A stretch of DNA of 64,000 nucleotides, taken from assembly GCA_947507965.1 (NCBI GenBank), contig CANNQU010000002.1, positions 1 through 64,000 on the forward strand. Direction: 5' to 3'. The notes under the pieces are model-generated. The model saw only the letters and a program-made list of their open reading frames with translations. It was not told the DNA's origin and did not search any database. Source of the stretch: Bacteroidota bacterium. GTDB taxonomy: Bacteria; Bacteroidota; Bacteroidia; UKL13-3. Shown in pieces: positions 37,251 to 45,291 of this stretch (positions are counted from its first letter, which is position 1; each line of letters starts with the position of its first letter). Made by a program: the position numbers and the translations under genes.

Positions 37251-38483
37251 TTACACACAATCCATCAATGTTTCCTCAATAATATCGCAAGCAAAATCCA
37301 TTTCCTTGCGATTGATAATTAAAGGAGGGGCGAAACGGATGGTATTTTCATGGGTTTGCTTTGCGAGCAATCCATTCTCCATCAGTTTAAGACAAATTTC
37401 ATAACCCGAAAACTTTGATTTTTCAGGATCTATTTCAATTGCATTGAATAATCCTCTTCCACGAATTTCTTTAATAAAAGGCAAATCTAGTTTTTTCATA
37501 CGTGCCCTAAATACGCTTCCCATACTCATGGAATTTTCGGCTAAGTTCTCATCTTTTAAAACCTTTAATGCAGCCATTGCAACAGCGCAGGCTAATGGGT
37601 TTCCACCATAGGTGCTGCCATGTTCACCGGGCTTTATGGTTAGCATAACTTCATCGCTAGTAAGTACCAGGCTAATTGGCAAAACACCACCACTTAATGC
37701 TTTTCCAAGAATCAGTATATCGGGCTTTACTTCTTCATAATCACAACAAAGCATTTTGCCCGTGCGACCTAATCCGGTTTGTACTTCATCGGCGATCATA
37801 AGGACTCTACTATCAGTACAAATTTTACGAACTCCCTCCAAATAGCCTTTATCAGGAACGATGACACCCGCTTCTCCTTGAATCGGTTCAAACATAAACC
37901 CACAAACATGGGGGTCCTTACAAGCGTTAAATAATGCCGTAAGATTATTGTATTCAATTACCTCAAAGCCCGGCATATAAGGTCCAAAACCATGATAGCT
38001 ACTCGGGTCGGAACTACTGGAAACAGCAGCAAGGGTACGCCCCCAAAAATTTCCTTTTACAAAAATTATTTTGGCTTTATTTTCCGGAATGCCTTTTACC
38101 TCATAACCCCATCGGCGAGCAAGTTTAAGGGCTGTTTCTCCACCCTCGACGCCCGTATTCATTGGCAATACTCGATCATACCCAAAATATTTACAGATAA
38201 ACAATTCAAATTCACCTAAGATATTATTATGAAAGGCTCGTGAAGTTAACGTAAGATTCTGTGCTTGCTTAACCAGTGCGGCAATAATCTTTGGGTGGCA
38301 GTGGCCTTGATTTACTGCACTATATGCCGACAAAAAATCATAATACTTTTTTCCCTCCACATCCCACACATTAATGCCCTTACCTCTTTCGATAACTACC
38401 GGCAAAGGGTGATAGTTATGAGCGCCGAAACGTTCTTCTAAGTCAATAGCTCTTTGGGTTTCGGTTAATCTGGTTTGTAACAT
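37251..38483 (-). CDS. rocD: Ornithine--oxo-acid transaminase
   Basis: A class III PLP aminotransferase that moves the delta-amino group of ornithine to 2-oxoglutarate, making glutamate semialdehyde. The protein begins with the ornithine-aminotransferase block [18 protein letters not shown], contains [16 protein letters not shown], the [15 protein letters not shown] motif and the Schiff-base lysine in LGKALSGG, and a [14 protein letters not shown] segment. Length (410 aa) fits. I choose ATG at 38483; the frame is open nine bases further to a TTG, but that lies inside a -7 promoter element. Confidence 0.95.
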   Translation of the reverse strand: MLQTRLTETQRAIDLEERFGAHNYHPLPVVIERGKGINVWDVEGKKYYDFLSAYSAVNQGHCHPKIIAALVKQAQNLTLTSRAFHNNILGEFELFICKYFGYDRVLPMNTGVEGGETALKLARRWGYEVKGIPENKAKIIFVKGNFWGRTLAAVSSSSDPSSYHGFGPYMPGFEVIEYNNLTALFNACKDPHVCGFMFEPIQGEAGVIVPDKGYLEGVRKICTDSRVLMIADEVQTGLGRTGKMLCCDYEEVKPDILILGKALSGGVLPISLVLTSDEVMLTIKPGEHGSTYGGNPLACAVAMAALKVLKDENLAENSMSMGSVFRARMKKLDLPFIKEIRGRGLFNAIEIDPEKSKFSGYEICLKLMENGLLAKQTHENTIRFAPPLIINRKEMDFACDIIEETLMDCV

Positions 38484-38489
38484 ACACAG

Positions 38490-38497
38490 CAAAGATA
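38490..38497 (-). promoter_or_regulatory. Candidate -7 element of rocD, close to the start codon
   Basis: On the minus strand TATCTTTG matches TAnnTTTG and is followed by CTGTGT and then the ATG at 38483. The expected start of transcription is within a few bases of the start codon. No -33 TTG is present. Confidence 0.5.
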
Positions 38498-38637
38498 ACG
38501 ATTAACCAGATGCAGGAGGAAAAAAAAGGAAAAATCGTCCTGCTTCTTTATCAAAATTTTACGTTCTTCATTTTTTATCTTCTTAAACATTTTATCAAAC
38601 CGAGAATATCCTATTTTCGCTGTTCAATTAATGGATC

Positions 38638-39717
38638 ATGACCGATATTCAATTTAAAGATATTAAAACAAGGGTGGACGATTTGTTTCGCTACCTTGAC
38701 ATTGAAAAAAAACTGGAAGAGATTGGTGAGATGGAAGAAAAATCTCATGCTCCTGGCTTTTGGGACGATCCCAAAGCAGCCGAAACGCTACTCAGGCTAA
38801 TTAAACAGAAAAAAGTATGGACTGATGGCTATAAGATCGTAAAGGCAACCTATGAAGACATGCAGGTATTATGGGAGTTTTATATCGCCGGTGAGTTGGA
38901 TGATAAAGAAATGGATTTAAACTTCAGTAGAACCTTAGAGAAGGTAGAAGCATTAGAGTTTAAGAACATGTTACGAAATCAGGAAGACCAGCTAAATTGC
39001 ATCATCACCATTAACCCCGGCGCAGGTGGCACCGAGAGCCAAGATTGGGCTGAGATGTTAATGCGCATGTACACGATGTACGGCGAAAAAAATGGTTATA
39101 AAGTAACTCAACTCGATTTACAATGGGGCGATGGTGCCGGAATAAAAAGTTGTGCCCTGGAGTTTGAAGGCGAATTTGCTTATGGTTATCTTAAAGGCGA
39201 AAATGGGGTGCATCGCATGGTACGTCTGAGCCCTTTCGACTCGGCCAATAAACGTCATACCTCCTTTGCATCGGTGTATTGTTACCCAGTAGTTGATGAT
39301 AGTATAGAAATTGAAATTAAAGACGCCGATATCGAAATACATACTTCGCGCTCCGGAGGTGCTGGTGGTCAAAATGTAAACAAGGTAGAAACCAAGGTGC
39401 AACTTACCCATAAACCAACCGGCATTGTGGTGGTTTGCCAAGTCGATCGATCACAGATTGGCAACAAAGAACGGGCCATGCAAATGCTCCGCTCACAACT
39501 TTATGAAATCGAATTAAGAAAACAAAATGAAGCACGGGCTAAGATTGAAGCGGGTAAGAAGAAAATAGAATGGGGATCTCAGATTCGCAACTACGTTTTT
39601 CATCCGTATAAATTAGTAAAAGATTTACGTACTGCTACCGAGACAAGCGATGTTCAAAGTGTGATGGATGGCGACCTGAATCAATTTATTAAGCCCTATT
39701 TAATGGAATACAATTGA
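38638..39717 (+). CDS. prfB: Peptide chain release factor 2 (no programmed frameshift)
   Basis: RF2 ends translation at UGA and UAA. The protein has the release motif GGQ in [11 protein letters not shown] and the RF2 discriminator SPF in [16 protein letters not shown]. It is a single open frame of 359 aa starting ATG at 38638. In most bacteria prfB needs a +1 shift at CTT-TGA after codon ~25. Here the same site reads CGC-TAC-CTT-GAC (38689-38700): the T of the stop codon is missing and no Shine-Dalgarno-like stimulator precedes it. The residues RYLD align to the shift point of the E. coli gene. Confidence 0.96.
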   Translation: MTDIQFKDIKTRVDDLFRYLDIEKKLEEIGEMEEKSHAPGFWDDPKAAETLLRLIKQKKVWTDGYKIVKATYEDMQVLWEFYIAGELDDKEMDLNFSRTLEKVEALEFKNMLRNQEDQLNCIITINPGAGGTESQDWAEMLMRMYTMYGEKNGYKVTQLDLQWGDGAGIKSCALEFEGEFAYGYLKGENGVHRMVRLSPFDSANKRHTSFASVYCYPVVDDSIEIEIKDADIEIHTSRSGGAGGQNVNKVETKVQLTHKPTGIVVVCQVDRSQIGNKERAMQMLRSQLYEIELRKQNEARAKIEAGKKKIEWGSQIRNYVFHPYKLVKDLRTATETSDVQSVMDGDLNQFIKPYLMEYN

Positions 39718-40066
39718 AGTTGGTAAAAATTAAAACATCACGAAATAAATTAGCTCCTTAGATTGATTATAAATAATTGAAAAACATAGGAATTAACAAC
39801 TTCATCCTATATTCGCATTGGTTGACATTAAAGAACCGATAGAAGAATAGGGAATCACTTTCTTTATGATAATGAATCGTATTTCAAAACGCTAGCCAAT
39901 GAGAATTGAAGGAAATACGTATCTGTTCCGAAATGACCAACCATCGAAAGATTAAAAGTGTAGTCCAGCAAACACTCTAAACACGGGCCAGCGCTTCACT
40001 GGCATCTAAGGAAGCGGCGACACCGAAAAGCCTTATGAGTAGGAAAATTAAACTCAAAAAAAAAAA
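39718..40066 (+). other. Intergenic region without recognised feature
   Basis: About 350 bases between prfB and the DUF4190 gene. Stop codons are frequent in all frames and I see no strong hairpin, tRNA, or promoter pair. It may hold the leader of the DUF4190 gene, an A-rich stretch of which precedes the ATG at 40067. Confidence 0.5.
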
Positions 40067-40366
40067 ATGAATCAAAAAACTCCCTTACCCAATGCTACGG
40101 CGGTTCTTGTCTTGGGTATTTGCTCTATTGTTTTTAGCTGCTTTTTCGTTGGAATGGTATTAGGTATCATCGGACTTACCATGGCGAGTAAAGGGCGAAA
40201 AATGAATTCGGAAAACCCGGAATTATACGAAGGCTATGGTGCACTTAACGCCGGATGGATTATGTCATTAATTGGAACGATCCTAGGTGCGTTATATGTT
40301 ATCTACTGGATCATCATTGTGGCTATTCTCGGTGGTGCCGGTTTGACGCTCTCTACATTTCTTTAG
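40067..40366 (+). CDS. DUF4190-like small membrane protein
   Basis: A 99-aa protein with two hydrophobic segments separated by a charged loop. The N-terminal PNATAVLVLGICSIVFSCFFVGMVLGIIGLTMASKGRK is the pattern of the DUF4190 / 'CCC-motif' Bacteroidota proteins. Its job is unknown. The next gene starts eight bases after its stop and encodes a DUF2752 protein, a pairing I recall as common in this phylum. Confidence 0.72.
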   Translation: MNQKTPLPNATAVLVLGICSIVFSCFFVGMVLGIIGLTMASKGRKMNSENPELYEGYGALNAGWIMSLIGTILGALYVIYWIIIVAILGGAGLTLSTFL

Positions 40367-40373
40367 AAATTTA

Positions 40374-40664
40374 TTGGTGGAAACCTGGGTTGAACAGCAC
40401 TTATTACCCTGTGCATTTAAACAGTTGCTTGGTTTCAATTGTCCTGTTTGTGGTTCCCAAAGATCGTTTATTTTACTCCTTCATGGCAATATAAAAGCAA
40501 GTGTGGAGATGTATGCTCCTTTAATACCTACCTTAATTCTGGTGTTACTCTTCGTGGTTTATTTGTTGAATAAAAAACTTGTCAAGGAGAAATTCTTAAT
40601 TTCATATTCCGCCTTCGTTTTGGCACTTATTATGATAAATTATTTTATTACGTTCGTTGGCTAA
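40374..40664 (+). CDS. DUF2752 family membrane protein
   Basis: A 96-aa protein with the DUF2752 signature CPVCGSQRSF followed by LLLHGNIKAS and two membrane helices. The first frame codon is TTG at 40374 with a GTG at 40377 as an alternative. It is paired with the DUF4190 gene. Function is unknown; the CxxC may bind metal or take part in redox chemistry, which is inference. Confidence 0.8.
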   Translation: MVETWVEQHLLPCAFKQLLGFNCPVCGSQRSFILLLHGNIKASVEMYAPLIPTLILVLLFVVYLLNKKLVKEKFLISYSAFVLALIMINYFITFVG

Positions 40665-40745
40665 AAAAATCATTTTACTAGATATTCATAACCTCAAAGG
40701 GTTTCCCTTGTTGCCCTCTTCAAGAAAAATTTATCCCAATCTATT

Positions 40746-40803
40746 CTTAAGGGAATCTTAAGAATAGATTAACGTATTCTGAATTAAGAAAGGGGAATCT
40801 TTG
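40746..40803 (+). promoter_or_regulatory. Activator box and promoter of the DUF2231-RR-kinase unit
   Basis: CTTAAG-GGAAT-CTTAAG (40746-40762) is a direct repeat with an 11-bp period and fits the PmrA-box pattern YTTAAK-N5-YTTAAK exactly. It also forms the heart of a perfect 13-bp inverted repeat (40738-40770). Exactly 33 bases on is AATCTTTG (40796-40803), one base from TAnnTTTG, continuing as CAG. No -33 TTG lies at the normal place, as expected for an activator-dependent promoter. Compare 43362-43419. Confidence 0.62.
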
Positions 40804-40815
40804 CAGAAAAATAAT

Positions 40816-41283
40816 ATGATCTCTGCTACCCATATACACGCTATGATAATTCATTTTCCAATTGCACTACTTATGGTTGGATTTATTTTTGAGTTAATCA
40901 CCTTTCGATATAGAAAACTATTTTTCACTCAGGCTGCATTCTGTTTCCTTGTTTTGGGCACCCTTGGCACCATTGCATCGTATATTGCCGGAAAGGCAGC
41001 TGGAGATGGTATCGAAGAGGGGGCACTTGGAAAGGCCATCGAATTGCATCAACGAGCCGGCACGATTACGTTATGGCTATCTATTGCAACTACTTTTTTC
41101 TATAGTGTGTTATTTATCAGAAAGATTAATAACACGAAAATCAGGATGGTGGGCCTCATTTTGTTTGCTGTCGTACTTGGTTTTATTTCAAAAACAGGTT
41201 ATTTAGGAGGACAACTTGTTTTTAAGCATGGCGCAGGCGTTGAACTTGCACTACCCGACTTTTCCAACCCAGATGATAATTAG
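40816..41283 (+). CDS. DUF2231-like membrane protein
   Basis: A 155-aa protein with four hydrophobic helices. It begins MISATHIHAMIIHFPIALLMVGFIFE, the DUF2231 opening with HIH and IHFPIALL, and has a TGYLGGQLVFKHG segment near the end that is shared with the protein at 44222-44707. Histidines near helix ends suggest heme or metal binding, as inferred for the family. I prefer ATG at 40816 to the TTG at 40801, since the latter sits in the -7 box. The acidic end is NPDDN. Confidence 0.8.
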   Translation: MISATHIHAMIIHFPIALLMVGFIFELITFRYRKLFFTQAAFCFLVLGTLGTIASYIAGKAAGDGIEEGALGKAIELHQRAGTITLWLSIATTFFYSVLFIRKINNTKIRMVGLILFAVVLGFISKTGYLGGQLVFKHGAGVELALPDFSNPDDN

Positions 41284-41318
41284 GCTGGTAAACAAAAATA
41301 ATTATTTAATTTCCCGAC

Positions 41319-41996
41319 ATGAGAATATTCTTAGCAGAGGATGAAGCTGCCATTTCTGGCTTTTTAAAAGAAGGACTTGAAGAAGAAGGATTTGCTGTAG
41401 ATGTAGTAGGAAATGGACGTTTAGGACTCGAAATGGCATTGGCTAACATCAATGAATATGATCTGTATTTGCTCGACTGGATGCTGCCAGGAATAAGTGG
41501 GATTGAAATTTGCAGAAACATACGTAAGACCAATAAAACGGTACCTATTATTTTTTTGACGGCCAAAGATACGGTAGATGATACCGTTTTCGCACTAGAA
41601 ACCGGAGCGAACGATTTTCTGAAAAAGCCTTTCGCATTCGAAGAATTATTGGCTCGAATAAAAGTTCTCCTTCGAAATAAGACAGGAGACCAATCCATTT
41701 TTGTAACTGAAAATATTATATTAAATACCGCAGCTCATCAGGTTACCAAAAATGGTAAGCCGGTTGAGTTAACTCAAAAAGAATTTGCACTACTCGAATA
41801 CCTACTTCGCAATAAAGGCAACGTGTGTCGTCGCACTCGAATTATTGAAAAGATTTGGGATATTCATTTTGATAAAGATACTTCTGTTATTGATGTCTTT
41901 ATCAATTCACTTCGCAAAAAGCTTGATGATACGGGTGCCGAATCATTTATCCAAACGTTACGAGGGGTAGGATACCGAGTAAATAACAAGGCATGA
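41319..41996 (+). CDS. OmpR/PhoB-family response regulator
   Basis: A 225-aa DNA-binding regulator. The receiver has the acidic pair in LAEDEAA, the phospho-acceptor aspartate in YLLDWMLPGISG, FLTAKD and LKKPF with the conserved lysine. The C-terminal winged-helix domain (about 128-225) has LTQKEFALLEYLLRNKG and the recognition region TSVIDVFINSLRKKL and ends with LRGVGYRV. It overlaps its kinase gene by four bases. CTTAAG-type direct repeats upstream of both units of this locus are candidate binding sites. Which signal it answers is not known; copper/zinc (CusR/CzcR-like) or redox stress are possible. Confidence 0.94.
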   Translation: MRIFLAEDEAAISGFLKEGLEEEGFAVDVVGNGRLGLEMALANINEYDLYLLDWMLPGISGIEICRNIRKTNKTVPIIFLTAKDTVDDTVFALETGANDFLKKPFAFEELLARIKVLLRNKTGDQSIFVTENIILNTAAHQVTKNGKPVELTQKEFALLEYLLRNKGNVCRRTRIIEKIWDIHFDKDTSVIDVFINSLRKKLDDTGAESFIQTLRGVGYRVNNKA

Positions 41997-43360
41997 AATT
42001 TAGTTTTAAAAAGCGTATCGCCATCTTTAACACATCAGCCGTAGCGGTAATAACGGCATTGGTGTTCCTTGTTATTTATGCCGTTGTTTACGTCACCTCG
42101 TTCATTCATCTTGATCAAGATATAATACTCGAAAAAGAAGAGATCATTAACAACCTCGACTGGAAAGACGACCTGATTATCATTAACAAAATGCCGGAAT
42201 GGGAAGAGGCAGAACATAAAAAGGTAGAAATAAATCCAACGTTTATTCAAATAGTCGATCATAATGGCAAGCTCATTTTTAAATCGGCGAATCTAAAAAA
42301 ACAATACTTTCTATTTAATCCTTCGAATAAGAAGGAAAGCTATTTAAATACCTTACTTGAAGGACAGCGTCTTCGATTGGGACAATTCTCTATCCAAAAT
42401 GACGACGGAAAAGTAATAGGCCAATTGACGATCGGTGTTTCGCAAGAAGAATCTCATTATGTTTTAGATAATTTGCTCTTTACCCTTTGTATTGCATTTC
42501 CCGTTCTGCTATTCATACTGTACCTTGTTATTTACCTTACCGTATCAAAAGCCATTGCACCAGTACATCGCTTAATACATGCGGCAGCAGGCATTAAAGA
42601 TTCAACCATTGAGGCCCTTTTACCATTACCGGAAAATGAAGATGAAATATATCAACTGGCAAAGACGATCAATGAATTACTAAGCCGAATAGGAAATAGC
42701 ATTCAACAACAAAAACAATTTACGGCCGATGCCTCGCATGAAATAAGAACGCCACTTACGGCTATACGTGGAACCCTCGAGGTGCTGATAAGGAAAAAAA
42801 GAGAATCGGGCCAGTATGAGGAAAAAATAAGAGACGTTATCGAACAAACCGATAAACTAAACTTCCTGTTGGATCAATTGCTTCAACTTGCCCGACTTGA
42901 ATCAAGCCCTGTAAATAGGGCTGCCGTTAACTTACCAAATCTTGTTAAGGAGACCTTACAAAAATGGGACAAACAAATAACGGAAAGAGGAATACGAGTT
43001 GAATTAAATATAGAGGCCATTACGACCGTTTTTTCGGATCACTTTTTCTTATTGATGATGATCGATAATCTAATTACCAATGCCATAAAATACAGTGCTA
43101 TAAACGGTAAAATAGCCTGCCTTTGGAATGAAAAAGAGAAGACACTTTCGATAATCAATGACGGGCCTGGGATACGTAAAGAGCAGATTCCATTTTTGTA
43201 TGATCGCTTTTTTCGTACGGACCAATCGAGAAGCTCCGAGTTGCCGGGCAATGGCTTGGGTTTAGCCATCGTAAAGAAACTAGCCGACCTCCAGCAAATT
43301 GAAATTTCAGTCCAGAGCGATCCGGGTTGCACCATTTTCTCTTTGAAATTTATAGCTTAA
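41993..43360 (+). CDS. Sensor histidine kinase, partner of the OmpR-type regulator
   Basis: A 455-aa two-helix kinase. The first transmembrane span is at about 10-35, a periplasmic sensor of about 120 residues follows, then a second span (about 160-182), a HAMP linker, and the kinase core. H box: DASHEIRTPLTAIRGTLEV; N box: NLITNAIKYSA; G1 and F boxes: NDGPGI and YDRFFRTDQSR; G2: GNGLGLAI. This is the CusS/EnvZ-type organisation. The four-base overlap with the regulator gene marks them as a cognate pair. Confidence 0.94.
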   Translation: MKFSFKKRIAIFNTSAVAVITALVFLVIYAVVYVTSFIHLDQDIILEKEEIINNLDWKDDLIIINKMPEWEEAEHKKVEINPTFIQIVDHNGKLIFKSANLKKQYFLFNPSNKKESYLNTLLEGQRLRLGQFSIQNDDGKVIGQLTIGVSQEESHYVLDNLLFTLCIAFPVLLFILYLVIYLTVSKAIAPVHRLIHAAAGIKDSTIEALLPLPENEDEIYQLAKTINELLSRIGNSIQQQKQFTADASHEIRTPLTAIRGTLEVLIRKKRESGQYEEKIRDVIEQTDKLNFLLDQLLQLARLESSPVNRAAVNLPNLVKETLQKWDKQITERGIRVELNIEAITTVFSDHFFLLMMIDNLITNAIKYSAINGKIACLWNEKEKTLSIINDGPGIRKEQIPFLYDRFFRTDQSRSSELPGNGLGLAIVKKLADLQQIEISVQSDPGCTIFSLKFIA

Positions 43361-43361
43361 T

Positions 43362-43419
43362 CTTTAGCTTATTTTAAGGAATTACAAAGGCAACGCGAAG
43401 TTCATCGTTCGCATCTTTG
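43362..43419 (+). promoter_or_regulatory. Activator box and promoter of the rubrerythrin-cytochrome unit
   Basis: CTTTAG-CTTAT-TTTAAG (43362-43378) fits YTTAAK-N5-YTTAAK at 11 of 12 positions. Exactly 33 bases later is CATCTTTG (43412-43419), continuing CAG, the same -7 sequence as in the upstream unit. No -33 TTG is present. The leader to the ATG at 43454 would be about 30 bases. Confidence 0.58.
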
Positions 43420-43453
43420 CAGTATATACTATTTAATTCAAAAAAAATCCAAG

Positions 43454-44209
43454 ATGAGAAATAAACTCTTTATCCAATCCCTGTTGATGTTGTCGGGCAT
43501 TTTAATATTTACCTCATGCGGTAATACCGCTAATAATCCATCTCTGAAATCGCCGGTGCAAAGTAGTACGGATACTACCAGCTCAAAAACGAATCGAGAA
43601 AATGGGGAGCATGAAGCGAATGATAATACGAATAATGCGAGCACACCGGCCGATGCAAAAATCAAAACTACCGAAAATATACAGGCCGCATTTAAAGGTG
43701 AAACAACAGCCAGCGCCAAATATGCGGCCTACGCACAGAAGGCAGAAAAAGAAGGATATCATGAAATCGCGCTGCTTTTTAAAGCCGCATCAACGGCGGA
43801 GAATATTCATGCCAATAACCACAAGGCGGTTTTGCAGGAGTCAGGAGTTCAGGTAGCTCTTATAAAACCGGAGTTCACCGTAAAATCTACGAAAGAAAAC
43901 CTAGAAGATGCCATTGCTGGAGAAACATACGAAGCATCCATTATGTATCCTGACTTTCTAACCACTGCCAATATCGCAGGGGATCAATTGGCTCTCATAA
44001 GCCTGAACTATGCCTATAAAACAGAAAAGAAGCATAAAGTGATGTACGAAACAGCGCTCATTGCCTTGCAAAACAACAACGTCAAATCATTACCTTCCAT
44101 TTTCTATGTTTGCCCTACCTGTGGCAATACCTACGATACAAAAGCTCCGGCTCGTTGCGGTATCTCGATGACGTTTTCACAAAAATTCATATCTATTAAT
44201 TCTCTTTAA
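43454..44209 (+). CDS. Rubrerythrin-like lipoprotein with partial rubredoxin tail
   Basis: A 251-aa lipoprotein (lipobox FTSC near residue 22) with a low-complexity linker (about 25-75) and a four-helix ferritin-like di-iron domain: TTENIQAAFKGETTASAKYAAYAQKAEKEG then AENIHANNH, and a second pair around EDAIAGETYEAS. The C-terminus has a rubredoxin-like start FYVCPTCGNTYDTKAPARC, but the second CxxC is not complete (only RCG remains). Rubrerythrins reduce peroxide; being a lipoprotein puts this one outside the cytoplasm, which is unusual for the family. It is first in a unit with a cytochrome. Confidence 0.87.
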   Translation: MRNKLFIQSLLMLSGILIFTSCGNTANNPSLKSPVQSSTDTTSSKTNRENGEHEANDNTNNASTPADAKIKTTENIQAAFKGETTASAKYAAYAQKAEKEGYHEIALLFKAASTAENIHANNHKAVLQESGVQVALIKPEFTVKSTKENLEDAIAGETYEASIMYPDFLTTANIAGDQLALISLNYAYKTEKKHKVMYETALIALQNNNVKSLPSIFYVCPTCGNTYDTKAPARCGISMTFSQKFISINSL

Positions 44210-44221
44210 ACTTTAATCCCC

Positions 44222-44707
44222 ATGAACCAAGCACACTTTCATTTATTAATTACCCATTTACCGATATTCGGCTCTATCTTAGGTGGCCTTGTTTTAGGCT
44301 ATGGACTCTGGTCGAAAAGCCATCAAACAAAAATAGCAGCGTACAACCTTTTAATTATTTCCAGTATAGGGGCCGTCATTGCCTATTTAACCGGAGAAGC
44401 CGCCGAGGAGCGTGTAGAGAAAATTCAAGGTATTTCAAAAGACCTCATTAGTCAGCATGAAGATTTTGCAGTAATCGCCTTGGTTGGATTAATTATTTTA
44501 GGCGTTACCTCCATCATCGGACTTCTACTCATCTTAAAAAAATCAACTTTTTCAAGAAGCGTAGCCACAATCACCCTCATGCTTTCTTTAATAAGTTTTG
44601 GATTAATCGCTAGAACAGGGTATCTTGGTGGCCAAATCAGACATTCGGAAATGAATTCTTCCACTACAAATCCGGCACCCGGTGGGGAAGAACAAGACGA
44701 TGATTGA
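44222..44707 (+). CDS. DUF2231-like membrane protein, second copy
   Basis: A 161-aa protein with four hydrophobic helices. It resembles the protein at 40816-41283: an N-terminal HFHLLITHLPIFGS histidine segment replaces HIHAMIIHFPIALL, and ARTGYLGGQIRHSE aligns with SKTGYLGGQLVFKH. The C-terminus is acidic (GGEEQDDD). It starts 12 bases after the rubrerythrin gene. A role as membrane-bound heme or quinone-linked electron carrier is inferred from the locus, not shown. Confidence 0.75.
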   Translation: MNQAHFHLLITHLPIFGSILGGLVLGYGLWSKSHQTKIAAYNLLIISSIGAVIAYLTGEAAEERVEKIQGISKDLISQHEDFAVIALVGLIILGVTSIIGLLLILKKSTFSRSVATITLMLSLISFGLIARTGYLGGQIRHSEMNSSTTNPAPGGEEQDDD

Positions 44708-44718
44708 TTTTATTCATC

Positions 44719-45291
44719 ATGAATAAACCACTCCTGATAAAATATGTATTTCCCTTTATTCAGTGGTATGCCTTAATGATTTTTATCACCATTGCCATTG
44801 ACTATTTTCTTCATCGCTATCATTTAATTTATATTGGTCGCTATTTAGGTTTAATAGGTACCGTCGTTATCCTAATTTCTTTTATTTATTCGTTACGTAA
44901 AAGAAAAATTATTAAAACCGGTTCACCCAAAAAATTATTACTCCTACACGAGTATTTATCTTGGATTGGTGCAGTGTTACTTTTGGTGCATGCCGGCATT
45001 CATTTCAATGCAATATTACCTTGGCTAGCTATAGTTACCTTACTAATAGCAGTAGCCAGTGGGTTGGTTGGGAAATTTCTTTTGAAGAAATCAAATGAAT
45101 TACTAAAAGTAAAAAGACAACAATTACTTGATACGGGTATGAGTAAAGAAGAAACGGATAAAACACTATTCTTCGATTCGATAACCGTTGACGTAATGAA
45201 AAACTGGAGAGTTGTTCACTTACCCATTACATTTCTTTTGGGTGTATTGTCTTTGCTGCATATCATCACCATCATAATGTATAGCAAATGA
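44719..45291 (+). CDS. Membrane protein, possible b-type cytochrome
   Basis: A 190-aa protein with about five membrane helices and several histidines placed at helix positions (LLHEYLSWIG, LVHAGIHFNA, RVVHLPITFL, LLHIITII). This arrangement resembles di-heme cytochrome b membrane subunits that pass electrons from quinol across the membrane, but there is no exact family match from memory. The start at 44719 is preferred to the TTG at 44704, which overlaps the previous gene. It precedes the decaheme cytochrome by a four-base overlap, so the two are likely partners. Confidence 0.68.
   Translation: MNKPLLIKYVFPFIQWYALMIFITIAIDYFLHRYHLIYIGRYLGLIGTVVILISFIYSLRKRKIIKTGSPKKLLLLHEYLSWIGAVLLLVHAGIHFNAILPWLAIVTLLIAVASGLVGKFLLKKSNELLKVKRQQLLDTGMSKEETDKTLFFDSITVDVMKNWRVVHLPITFLLGVLSLLHIITIIMYSK

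Noticed and set aside
40801-40815. TTG start for the first DUF2231 gene
   Set aside because: This TTG lies in the -7 promoter element, so an mRNA start downstream excludes it; ATG at 40816 is used.
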